Positions 12,549 through 24,200 of a stretch of DNA of 64,000 bases are shown here, piece by piece. Position numbers and translations under genes: made by a program. Location: the NCBI GenBank assembly GCA_022113835.1, contig JAILWY010000002.1:7604501-7668500 (forward strand), given 5' to 3'. Below the pieces are notes generated by a model, which saw only the letters and a list, made by a program, of their open reading frames with translations, ran no database searches and had not been told where the DNA came from. The DNA is from Atopsyche davidsoni. Its lineage: Eukaryota; Arthropoda; Insecta; Trichoptera; Hydrobiosidae. Numbering within the stretch: the first letter of the stretch is position 1; each line of letters begins with the position of its first letter.

Positions 12549-15500
12549 TTAAGTGTCCGTAGTGCTGTTCCCAGGGACACTCGGAGGGTGCGCGATATCA
12601 AACTGAAGAAGAACCACTTCGTACGTTGCAATTGCTCCAGCCACCTGCGAATATGAACAGACATGCAATTTTCATCTGGTATTGGTATATACTTTCTATA
12701 ATATTTATATGATAAAGTACACTCACTCCCAGCATGAAGTTTCTGTTGACTGTGAAGAATCCCATTCCTGTGAGAGCTACTTCATCGAAAGCGAGCTGTT
12801 GACTCAACCTCTGTGCCTGTTTACCACATAAAAAAAGTAATAAACAATATATCATACTGCGTTCAAGGCATAGGCATATTACATTCATCAAAATTATAAA
12901 TAAATAGCTTCCTTCTTCACTAAGATTTATTGCTTCCTATTATCCGAATCTTTCGATGTGACGCATGTTGCTTGTATTCAGGCGTAAACGACAATTTGGT
13001 TTTTTATAAGCAGAAAATTATCAATTAATCATAGTAATTTTAAACTGTTGTAGCTGGCAACTTCTTGCAGCGTCAGTGGAGGTGTATTTGATATTATAGC
13101 TTGGTAATATGCTATTATGTTTACCTCGGTACAAAATGCACGGGTGGGACAGCAACGAAGAATGGGGAGGGCTCGCCGAGCCTCCAGAGGAACTGCCGCA
13201 GCCGATAAGGCCACGCAAGTCACTCGAGCAACCATGAAGCTGAACGACCCAAAGAAGTAAGCAGTGTGAACAGGTCCTTGCTGACTTGGCCTTAAAGTTT
13301 ACAAAGGGTTCAAGTCACACATAGGCTTTTAAATGTAAACTTACAAAAATAAACAGTTAGTGTCAAACAGTCATTTTTACTCAGGTCTCACACTGCAGAA
13401 TAAGTTTAAACCACGAAAGTGCAGCAATAATATATATGACGTTGTTATACTTGTTATAGAACCATTTCGACAGTAGGGCAGAGTAATAAAAAATACCCTC
13501 GACGTAAGCTGTTTCATAACAATCTGAATGGGTGGATTTAATTCAAAATGTCTCATCGACGACCAAGCTTCAATTCTTGTATTGTATTGTTTATAAAGAT
13601 TGTATTCACTCCAATGTAAATGTTAAAAGAGCATGCTTGTACTCATGGTATCAATAGCTTTATGTTACAGTGGGCCGTATATTTTAACTGCAGTGCGGAG
13701 AGTCTGAATATTTATAGTATATGCTTTTGTATTCGTCAGACTTACGACAATCCGTTTAGCATTTGCAAGCAAATAAAGTAGAGGTTGTTCCCAAAGGAAA
13801 GTAGTACGAGTGGTGCCATAAGAGAGCTGGTCTGCCGAGCTAACTCTGCTGTCCCAGCATACAGCTCCCTTGCGCGTTTCCAGTTAGAAGTCCGTGCCGT
13901 CTGCAAGATCGATCCCAATATTAATATCCGCATATCAAGAAGTCCAATCAAACATGTCACCGTACGTACCTCGATATCGATTTCCCTGACAAGCCGATTG
14001 ATATGTTTGAACCTCGTCACGAGAGCGAGACTCACTTGAATGAGAAACAGGTCTTGGAAGTTCCAACAGAACGTAGCGACTTTGCTGATGAAGAATATAA
14101 GCCATCCCAATGTGATGTTGTAAGACACTGAAACCGATTTATAATAGCTCCGTAAGATTCATAACAATCAAGTTGATTGATAAAAGTCTTGATATAAGAG
14201 TATACATTACCTACGGCAAATATGAAGGAATGAGATCTAAAACTGTATTCCCGCATACATTCTCTGACTGTAGCGCGACCTTCTGACAGTGCTATTTGAC
14301 AATCAGTAAACTGGATGGACAAACTTAGCATATGCTCCACTAAAACAATAATGATACAATAACTATAAAATATACCAAATAGTTAATTTTTCTGTGTTAA
14401 TTCGTGCGGTTTACTTGATATGCCTGTACTGGTTTCGTAATCGATAATCGGTGGTAGAGATAATCGATTCACACTCGAAACGAGAAAAATGGTCGATCAT
14501 TTTTTCGTCACAGGTCAACTTTTCAACCAGAAAATTTTAATTAACATGGAAGCGTGAATTCGATGTTTTCTAGTTATATACACGATAACTTGCAAGAACA
14601 AATTCAGCATTTTGTCACGTAAGGAGATATTCTGTTTTTCTAAGATCTTTCTCATTGTTTCGTGTATGAATTGAAGAAAGGAGATATGTTGTAAATTGAT
14701 ACGATAAACCTGTTTTGGTGGTGCTTGCAAACATCGCTACACAAACCGAACGGGAAGAAGCCCACAGCGTTATCTTTTGCTTGCCCTCTGCACAACTTGC
14801 AACCGATTACTTTTCGTTATTTACTAAGGCAGAACCATAAAAAAACACCCAAAATAATGGGACCCCATAGGCCAATTGGGCAATTTGATGAATACGCTGT
14901 GGTACTACTTTCGGGTGTCAACAGCTGGTCTTATTTTTTTTTTATTCAATTTTTGAAGGAGGGTTCCCCAGTCTGCTCCCCTTTATTTCTATGCACATGG
15001 AAAATCATGAAAAACGGTGTCTTGTCATGGTCTTCAGCTCTCGATCCTTTGTAAAGTCGTTCTTATTGTGTCCGCGGGCTTCTCCTTAGGTCTCCTAGTT
15101 GGCGTTATCACGGTCTCAGCAAAAGAGACGACTCCATACCGAGCTTGCTGGTTCTCGAGCGTGGACGGCACCAACTCGTCCGCTTTATGTGAAAGTCGCC
15201 ATAGCTGCACATTGTTCGCCCCGCAGATGAGGAGGGCGTGCTCCGCGTCGTCGCACAATGGACAGGTTGAATGGCCAATTGGCTTAAATTGGTTAGTGGC
15301 AGGTCGGTTGTCAGTTTGGTAAAGGGTCTAGGTCCCATAATCGAGTTTTTTTGATCCTTTTCTAGTCCGTTTTGCGAAAAATCGACTGCACCAATAAAAA
15401 ATATTTAAATGCAAAAAGTTTGATACATCCTTTCTTCCGAACACAATATATTTTTATTTCTTATAAATTTACTATTAATATGATAAATATGTGTGTTTCC

Positions 15501-18500
15501 GATTGAAGTGTAAGAATTTGGAGATTCGTCCGGCACATTTTCCAAGAATCCTAAACATTTAAAAGTCTTTTTTTTAATTGGAATTAAAAGATTAAATATA
15601 AACCATGTGCGTATTATAAATTTAAAAATTAAAAAAAAAAAAAATCTTTAACAAACTTTGGTTTTGAAAAGTCGTCATTTTATCCAATTTTTCAACATCT
15701 TCAAGACTTTATTTTACCATGAAAATGGACGTTAATTGAGTAATAAAAAATATATAAATATAATTTGTAGTTTTTTCAATACTCTGTAAAAAATTCAACT
15801 TTCTATATAGAAAAATAAAGTGATAATTAAATTAATTAAATGAGATGATTTCGCCAGGTAGTGGACTGTCTCTGGTGTCCGGTTGGACACCAGAGGCGAT
15901 TAAAAGGCTGGGAGCAACTGCCTTGAGGGTGCAGGGAGGGCTCACCCACAGCGCAGAGCATGATGAGCAGCGCCGTGTTGCGGAGACGGGCGTGGAGTGG
16001 GGGCAGGGGCGCGCCGGCCTCTTGCTCCTCGTGCTGCCAGCGCGCGCCCAGGGCCGCCCAGCCCCGAGCCGCGCCTCGCAGCAGCAGACCGGCTGCAGCA
16101 CTGTTGCCGTAGAAGAACGCGCCCGCCGTGGCGTTTGCCATGCCTCCTGGATATTTTTCAACACGAACAAGGTCTCATTCACATAAAAAAAACTTTAAGC
16201 GGGTAGCAAATAGGCATGACGAAAGATTTTCAAATCCTCTTCCATAATGGGGGTACACGTTTACTATTTACGAAAAAAACTTTATTTCGGTAAAAAAACT
16301 AGAGTTTAACGAAGTTTAAAGCCATTTTTATAATATTTTTTCAAAAGTGCGCGAAAACGCTCGCAGGTGTCATGGCGTCCGCTCTGACGTCACGCCTTCT
16401 ATCAACTATCATTGTCAACTGGCGTGCCATTGTGTTTGCATTGAAGACCATAGACCAATTTGAATACCATAGAGTTGTTTACGGTGGTATGACGTCATGC
16501 GCTGTGATTGATGTTTCAGTCAAAATGGCCGATTGCAGTATTTTAACCTTTTAATTTGTTGAAAATCTTATTAATCTTAGATTTTTAAATAAAACTAAAT
16601 CAGTTTTTTAAATCCTTTTAATATGTATTTTCCCTTAAAATAATTATTTCTTTGATTCTTTGATACTGTCGTCACGCCTATTGACTAAACTGATGTGCGT
16701 AGCGGGCAAAATTCGCGTAAAATTGCGCGTGCGAAATCTAGTCTATACACTCGTTGATTTGCACTTTTTGAATTTTTTTTTATTCCGTTTAGCAACTCCG
16801 AGTTGATTGTGAGATTTTTGTTAGTAAATTAAATGTTATTGTTACACAATAGCTAATATTATATTTATATTTTGAGCGGGTAACCAAATTGACTGAACTG
16901 ATGTGCGAAGCGGGCGAAAATTGCGCGTGTGAAATCTAGTCTATACACTGTTTGATTTAGATGTAGTCAAATAAATCGTTTCCTATAAAAAGTTGAACCA
17001 CTTCATACACGCTTTGCGGATTACTTGGCATCACAACAACACTACTTTGTCCTGAAAATTGTTCAATAATTGGAGGATTATCATTCTCTGACCACTGTCA
17101 CTTTGTTCAGAATCACTGGACAGTATTGGTAGAAGTAACGTTGACGAGTCCTAAACAAACATTTCGAGCTGTAAACCTAAAGAATAAAATGACCTTCTGC
17201 CGCTTTTAGAGTAAACACATTCAAAAACGTATTAATATGCGCCCCGCCTTCAGGCAGCAGTCCGCGAAACGGGTACTAGTACCTGGCCCGCCTTTAGTGT
17301 GTTAATACAGATAGTGGCATCGGGGAAAAACATGTTTATATTGCGAATTGCTCTTCTTGATAACACATCGCTGAAAATTTCCCTGAAACTCCTAAAAAGT
17401 AAAGAAAATTCTATGTTTTATAAAACAACAAATATTTTGCAAAAAAAATATAGATCATGTTCACACTCAATAATTTAATTTTGTAATCAAATAAATGTCT
17501 TGTCTTTGACATATGATAAAGATGTGAGGTATTTGGTCCACACTGGAGTTGAAGAATCTTAATTCACATAAAACAAAATATCCAAGATTGTTTATTTTAG
17601 TTTATGTTATCAATTCACAATAGTTCTTAGGGCTATGCTTACAATGCGGTTCATAGCTGTCCCCTGATCCTGATCAGGGCTTACAACGTGTGGCTTATGT
17701 GGTAGCGAACATGGGTTTCTCTACTTTTGTTAAATGGTTTGTGTTGGGAAAAATATGTGTAAAAACCCTTTTTGCAAGAGTTGAAAAATTTTAAATCACA
17801 TGCCATTCAATATGAAAATAAACTCTTGCGTTTTTGTGTGTTTTGGTTGCATCTTAATTATATTGAAATGTTAGTACCGATTCATGCGCATGCATTTGTA
17901 TTTAAAAATTTCATGCTTTTTTTAAAAATAGTATGAGAGAAAAAATAGCGGCATGCAAATAAATTATTTATTAATACTCAGAGCAAATATATAAGATGTT
18001 CAAATCACTTTAAAGTAGCTGCAGATGCCAACCGAAGCTATTGGCGAAATTTCTCAAAATAAAAGACAGCGTCCAGTGTACTTTGAATAGAATAAAAAGT
18101 GAATAAGCGCTTATTTATTTCAATTAAATATTATTCATAGCGTCGTGCGCGTATCTGACCTTAATAAATTTCAATGCAAAAAAATCCACATATTTTATTC
18201 AGATGAACCTTGGGATTTTCAGCGTTCGGTCGTCAGTTCTGTATTGTGTGTTATTTTATGCATTGTGTCTCTTCTACGAAAATAAAAAATGCCACATTAC
18301 CGGACGCACCGTCCTTCGAGCTCAATATGACTTTGGCAGCATAGTAGACCGAAACTCCGACTATCCAGAAGAGTGGTATCAGCGTGGCCGCGGATATGAG
18401 CGACAGGAGGCCCCTCGGACTGAAAGCGAGAGCCCCCGCCCCGGCTGCTCCAGAATTAAAGAGCCCCTGCACGGGGAAGAGCCCCAAAGCGCGAGCCACC

Positions 18501-18544
18501 GCCAGCGTGGGCCCCATTGATGCGTAAAACGAATCATAGTCATC
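12549..18544 (-). CDS. Gustatory receptor, sugar-receptor clade (Gr copy C), divergent, 5' end not found
   Basis: Third Gr of the cluster. Exons in gene order: 18544-18301, 16146-15946, 14339-14211, 14127-13970, 13900-13746, one small linking exon not fixed, 13290-13125, 12816-12727, 12644-12549 (stop). The terminal motif TYEVVLLQF, the core YDSFYASMGPTLAVARALGL and FGNNLYFICLQML align with copies A and B, and exons of 155 and 90 nt are shared. Oddities: the first recognised exon fuses what are two exons in A and B (an intron lost); the intron before WNFQDLF sits further upstream; the exon at 16146-15946 is unusually GC-rich and Ala/Arg-rich. A 12-nt microexon at 13402-13391 would fit the phase between 13746 and 13290, but this is speculative. 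The N-terminal exons matching 68+59 nt in A and B were not located, so the gene is either incomplete in my model or 5'-truncated. The large introns are full of repeats. Confidence 0.78.
15034..15320 (-). mobile_element. R1-type LINE 3' ORF remnant
   Basis: The - strand reads HSTCPLCDDAEHALLICG, then a stretch ending YGVVSFAETVI and an Arg/Glu-rich end. This is the zinc-knuckle-like CxxC...H...C region and trailing helix found at the C terminus of R1-clade reverse transcriptases. Only this end is present and it has decayed. It lies in the intron of Gr copy C between 14339 and 15946, in the gene's own orientation. The clade call is from memory of the motif layout. Confidence 0.55.
16190..17300. 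repeat. Repeat-rich intron of Gr copy C with a duplicated 80-base block
   Basis: There is no coding sequence. Two direct copies of a block containing AACTGATGTGCG, AGCGGGC and GAAATCTAGTCTATACACT occur at about 16679-16763 and 16885-16957, roughly 200 bases apart. GC-rich non-coding pieces with the character of transposon ends flank them (around 16370-16520 and 17240-17300). I cannot name the family. Confidence 0.5.
17312..17551 (-). pseudogene. Decayed copy of an HRD1 intron/exon-6 junction
   Basis: The reverse complement of this segment matches 24412-24643 of the HRD1 gene along about 235 bases: the end of intron 5, the acceptor TTTTTAGGAGTTTCA, and the first 80 or so bases of exon 6, up to the part encoding LYPDAT. 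The copy has substitutions and a 3-base gap (GATGTG then TTATCAAG), so it has been free of selection. Because the intron is included, it arose by DNA duplication or capture, not by retroposition of mRNA. It lies in an intron of Gr copy C, in opposite orientation to HRD1. Confidence 0.85.
17583..17713 (-). repeat. Dispersed repeat, partner of 56151-56276
   Basis: The reverse complement matches 56151-56276 over about 125 bases: CATGT, then TAAGCCACAC, TTGTAAGCC, GTAAGCATAGCC, ATTGTRAAT and a trailing A-rich AAATAAA region. The polyadenylation-like end suggests the 3' end of a retroelement. It lies 31 bases from the HRD1 fragment copy at 17312-17551. Confidence 0.75.
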
Positions 18545-18676
18545 CTTAAAACGAAAAGAAAAAATATATAATCACTACGCTCAGTCCGCTAGAGACTCGG
18601 CTTATCTTCTTCATCGAGCTGGAGAACCCGACGTAAGAGACAATCTGCTGCTATTCGATGATCCTACTCATCAATC

Positions 18677-19058
18677 CCCCCCGCTCTCCCCATGCTGTTG
18701 CTTGTGCGTGGCTGCCATTCTGTACCCTGATCGTGTGTAAAGGATCGGTAATGGAGTAGTGGACTTGGAATGATTGTGGAGGGATGTGCTCTGGAAGTAC
18801 CTTGTCGAGGTTTTTGTAGCTTGCTGCAGAAGTAGTATCAGATCTAAACGCCAGAGCTCTGTTAGCAAATGATTATATAACAATGCTTTTGGGCAGCAGA
18901 AATACGCCGACTTTTCCTTTTAATATAAAACTGCGATGTAGAAGGACCCGGGGACCCACTACACTATTTTCCCCTAAGAAAACCATTAAAATTGGTTCAT
19001 CATGAGTTTCTCAGTGAAATGGTCGCCAGCCTCCTCTGAGGTGAGGCACTTGATGAAA
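18677..19058 (+). repeat. Dispersed repeat, copy 2 (partner of 4908-5232)
   Basis: Aligns as inverted complement with 4908-5232. In + orientation it ends with GAAATGGTCGCCAGCCTCCT and a GAGGTGAGGCA-like block, which recurs at the 3' end of the LINE remnant at 19700-19745. This copy is longer than copy 1 by a few tens of bases in the middle. Confidence 0.75.
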
Positions 19059-19259
19059 AATACTCATTAAATGATTCATTGTTTTATTGATGATTTCGTT
19101 TCTTGTGTGTTAAGCCAACGATGCTAGCCGTAAGTCCATGAACATAAAAAAATGAAAATAATAGTTGTCAGCAGAGAGTTGATCACAACTTCATTATCAA
19201 AATTGACAACAAAGTAGTGGAGAGATAAAGAAAAAATATATTTGGCAGCTGGTTAAATG

Positions 19260-19745
19260 AGAACTGGGATCCTGACCAGGAAATTAAAGTGAGAATTGAG
19301 ACATCACGCAGCACGTTTAACTACTTGAGGAGAGTACTATGCTCAAGAGATATAACACTGAAATCTCGCTGAAGATTCACCAAGTGTTATGTCGTCTCAG
19401 TTCTCCTTTACGGAGTTGAAGTCTGGACACTCAAGACAGCTACTATGCGAAAAATTGAGGTGGAGAATCCGTCACAAATGAAAGTCTTGCACAGAATGCG
19501 CAAAGAAAGGAAACTCATGACGTTGGTAAAGAAGCGGAAGGTCAGCGGAACAGTAAAAATTGATTGTCCAAGGAAAAATCGAAGAAAATAGGAGCACTGG
19601 AGGGAGGATGTTTATGTGGATGCAGAATTGCATCAGTGGCCAGAGGTCGGAAGTACGGCCAAATTAGTGAGACTGGGCCAAGATAAAATATGTTCGATGA
19701 AATGGTCACCAACCTCCTATGAGGAGAGGCATCAGAAGAAGAAGG
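19260..19745 (+). mobile_element. Non-LTR retrotransposon 3' fragment (endonuclease-reverse transcriptase type)
   Basis: The + strand keeps the recognisable end of an RT ORF: a block like IETSRSTFNYLRRVLCSRD, then CYVVSVLLYGVEVWTLKTA, a helical segment, and a terminal piece at 19616-19745. Stops and frame shifts interrupt it. It ends in the GAAATGGTCACCAACCTCCT tail shared with the repeat at 18677-19058, followed by short AGA repeats. It is a dead 5'-truncated insertion. Confidence 0.75.
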
Positions 19746-21259
19746 ACTCTTCGATAATTATTTTGTTTTTGCAATACAAATTCACAGTGAATTTTTACAG
19801 AAAAATAGTGATACCTGCTTACAAAAAACAAATAGTTAAAAAAATTACCTGTGTTTTATTCTGTATCGTTGAAACTGCTGATGGCGATATTGAAGTATTT
19901 TGATAATTTTCTGTACAATATAAAGTTGTTAACCATCTTATATCCGCAATATATATAATTTATTTACGTATTATAAGTCCTTGTTAAAAAAATGTTTTAA
20001 ACCTTTGTTTTGTTTCACCGAAGTAGATTTCTGGAAATAGCTGCTAAGAGAACTAAATTTTCTTGGCTTGAAATTTCGGCCAGGAATTTCTACACTAAAA
20101 TAAAAATAAAAATATATTTTTTTAGATTCCTGCATTTTATCATAATTTTATCGTAATTTCACTTTAATAAAACACTTTTTTTTTAAATTTCTAAAAAATA
20201 TTTATTACAACAAGTAACCTTTTAGGGAATTTCATCGTCTATAATATATATACTTTTTAATTTGTTGACTCTGAGTAAGTTTTATGTGTTTTATTTTATA
20301 CTCTGAACAAGTTTCACGGTAAATAAATAAAGCTCTCGGATTAACGTGAGTAGGTAGATATTTATTTGTAAATAATGACAAAGGTCGACTAAACTGCTGC
20401 GTGTTCGGTCCCGCCTCCTGTCTTTCAATTACTATATTTTATATAAATTATGGTAAGCAGTAAACATGTTTATCAGATTGAAATATACAATAACACTGAA
20501 ATGAAAATGCTTTCAAACATATTATAATCAAAAGTATTTACAGTTTATTTGAAATTTTACGAATAATTATGTTTCAACATTAATAAATATTTTTATTTTA
20601 TTTGTATATCACAACATTTATAGATGTCAAAATTTCGGAGCCGCTATTTTTATTTTATTTTTTATAGTTACTGAATAAAATCTCAAATAAATATAATATG
20701 TATACATAATTAGGTTTCAGGTTGATTCAAAATTATTTACAAAATAATATAATTTACAAATCTTATTTTTCATAAAAATAAATAATTTCCAAATGTCATT
20801 AGGTATGTTGTGATTGATGTAATTTCTATAATTCCCTACATTTTTTATAGTCACAGTTTTAAATCTAAAATAATTATAAAATGCTTACTTGATAGGTTTC
20901 AGGTTGATTTCGTGTGGTTTTAAATTATTTATAATATAATATAATTCCAGGATTTAATTTTTCATAAAAATAAGAAATAGAAAATAGTCTATGGCACTGA
21001 CCAAAAATAACCAATAAGAAAGCATCCACGTACCGACATCAGGCGCTTGTCAATTTTCGGAGCCTGTGATTGGCCGGTACTAAAGTTCCGGCGCCTATTC
21101 GCCAATGTCAGGATTGTTCGCTTTATATTTGTTGATTTGTTCCTCCTGTCATTTGACAACTGTAAAAGTGGAAATTGTTGTGTTGTGCCAATCTTATTGA
21201 ATTTTATCAAATCTTATGACTATTCTACCTTAACTGTGCTGGCTTCATCGACAGCCAAG
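19746..21259. other. AT-rich intergenic sequence upstream of HRD1
   Basis: Non-coding. A degenerate duplication is visible: 20711-20790 and 20893-20980 both contain TAGGTTTCAGGTTGATT, an A/T run and TTTTTCATAAAAATAA, about 180 bases apart. The last 250 bases (about 21000-21259) are less AT-rich and probably contain the HRD1 promoter and 5' UTR; no TATA box is evident, as expected for a housekeeping gene. Confidence 0.5.
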
Positions 21260-24200
21260 ATGAGGGCGATAGGAATAACGGTGATCAGCCTTTCCCTCAC
21301 GGCTGCTGTGATCGGAAATGCATATTACCAAAAGAAACAATTCTATCCATCTGTCGTATATATCACTAAATCTAATCTTAGTATGGCTGTGAGTACATTA
21401 TTATGAAAACTATTTATTATAGGATAGAAAAAATAAACAATCTTTCTACCAATAAGTCCTTTTTTATAAATATCTTACAACCGATTCCGCACATTTCTAA
21501 AGACGTGTTGTTTCCACCTCCATCTGTTAAATTTTTCATTGCACATTATCATCTGTATACATTTATTTTATACAAAGTTTTTGTAAGTTTTTGAATTTTT
21601 TAATAATAATGAAAACATAGATGATAATAATGATATTTTAATATTTCAAAGAATTTGGTATCATGTCAAGCAGATAATTATGTCTATCTCCTTGTAGCTT
21701 TTGATTTTAAGACATTCATATTATATTGAGGAATCAATATATTTATTGAAGATTAAATAAATCTTTTTTCTGTAGGCTATGTGGGTTTAGCCAATTTATA
21801 TATTTTTACTCTATGTCATCGCTTATTCGCAAATAAGTAGGCCATCGTAAGTTGCTTATCAAAGTTTTTATTTAATACCAAATAATAAATCATGCAAAAC
21901 TTATGAAACATAAAAATAACAAAAACGTGATGCATTATAATATATTATTCTTACAATCACTGGGTACTAGCGAAGTAGTATGAATAATTACGCAATTTTT
22001 CTACATTTTACTTCATATACACAAACTTATTGCATCTTTATTGTTTTAGGTGATTTATATTCAAGCTTTTATAATGGTACTTCTAATGGGAAAATTAATG
22101 CGTAAAGTATTCTTTGGACAATTGAGAGCGGCCGAATTTGAGGTAACAAATTATTTATCAATAAATTTGATTTTTCCTAATATCAATGTGAACGATTCCA
22201 TTTTCAGTAAGTCAATATTAATCACGCGGTAATTTATTTTAGTAATGTATTGTTTAAATATATTTTCAGCATTTAGTCGAGAGGTCGTGGTATGCAATCA
22301 CGGAGACTTGCCTCGCCTTCACTGTGTTCAGAGATGACTTCAATCCAAAGTTTGTGGCATTTTTCACAGTTTTACTATTTCTCAAATCATTTCACTGGCT
22401 AGCAGAGGACAGAGTTGACTATGTGAGTATCATTTAATTGCATGATAAATCATCTCTATATCAGACCCTGTTTTTCGTCATTTTATGAGGGTGGCAAAAA
22501 TTGTAATTCCATGTGGAGGTACGCAGTGTAAAGGCTTCATAAGAATATGTTTAATTTTTTGCTATTAGTGTGTAATATGTGTATTGTTTCTCACACTAAC
22601 TGAATACAATACTTTGTTACATTTTGATTGAGGTTGATTGTATTAATCAAACTATGATTGTATGAAATAACTGTAATACTAGCTAATCTACTGACATACT
22701 TAAAGTGTTGTTTCGCTGATTTACTATTAGTGTTAATATAATGCTAGTTTTATCAATAAAATGTGACAAATAGTTGAGTGAAGTTTTTTCAATTGATTAG
22801 TTGGGTGCTAATGCATCTCTTCCTCGTAACATATCTAAAGTGCTGCAAGAAATGTTTTTATTTGTGCTTTTTATATAACGTTTTGACTTTATTTCAGATG
22901 GAAAGAAGTCCTGTCATCGGGTTACTATTCCATATTAGAGTGCAAAGTCTTCTAGTAATGTTGGCTGGTCTTGACCTCCTATTCATAATGCACGCTTACC
23001 AATCCACTATAACAAAAGGAGCATCTGTCCAAATAGTGTTTGGATTTGAGTATGCTATACTCATCATTATGATAGTAAACATTTCCATCAAGGTAAAATA
23101 ATAAGGTTCCAATCTCTCCTGTATTTAGTGTGTGCAGTTATGACTTGGAGTGATAAGTTTATGTTACATTATAAAAAAAAACCTATACGATACTTTGCTT
23201 AAAGTAATTAATATTTATAGTTTGTTATTTACAAGTATCTTTTAAAAAAATGTGAGAAGATTGTAAAGATCTGTGCTTTCAAACGACATAAACGAAAACT
23301 TTTAGGGTTTACTATCTGTCAGTGGGTGAGTTTTCCAAACAACTTTCCTTGGTTGTCTCCATTTCCATCTTCGGAATGGCAGCTATCTTATGAAAGTGAT
23401 ATGTATACACTCCTGAAACAAGTCTCATAATGCACACAATCATTTGATCCATTCCATATGTTAGAAACAGATATTTTTTTCAATATACTGATAGTATTTA
23501 TACAATGTCAAATATCCTATTGGAAGAATATGGTTTTCCACATGAAATAGAGAGTGCATGTAGATTTGTCACTTTCAGTATGTGCTGCATGCCGTGGATT
23601 CACACTGGGAGAGCCCATGGGAGAGCAAGGCAGTGGTGTTGCTTTACACGGAGCTAGTGGTGGGCTTCCTCAAGGCTATGCTCTACGTATCCTTCGTCGC
23701 CATCATGGTCAGGAAGTACACTTTGCCACTGTTTGCCTTCAGACCTATGTATTACACCATGAGGTAAGGTTTATTTTATTGTTTAGAAAACTCGTGAAAT
23801 CGTAATGAAAATATAAAAATTGTTTTACCAACTTGTTATTTTATTAATTTATTAGTATCATATAAACATATGTATTATGTTTACAAGTAATACTTAAAAA
23901 CATGATATGATAATAACATTTATATGTTTTATGCAATAATGTTACGTAAATACTTATGATAATGATTTTTTTATTTATTTATTATGAGTATACTATTTCT
24001 TTCTGTTATCTATGTATGTTATTTTTCATCCAACTACATAAAATCATACTTTTATCAAGCCTTACTTGAGGCTTACATAAAATGACTTATTTACTCCATA
24101 TTGTTGGATCAAAATTTTACTCAGAAATTGTCTACTTTAGCGTAAATTGCTTGAGACGTCTTAATTAAATATCATTTAATTTTTTTTTTTGATAAGATCT

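Noticed and set aside
15845..16206. + strand ORFs in the GC-rich patch
   Set aside because: Antisense to the Gr copy C exon at 15946-16146, whose frame aligns with copies A and B.
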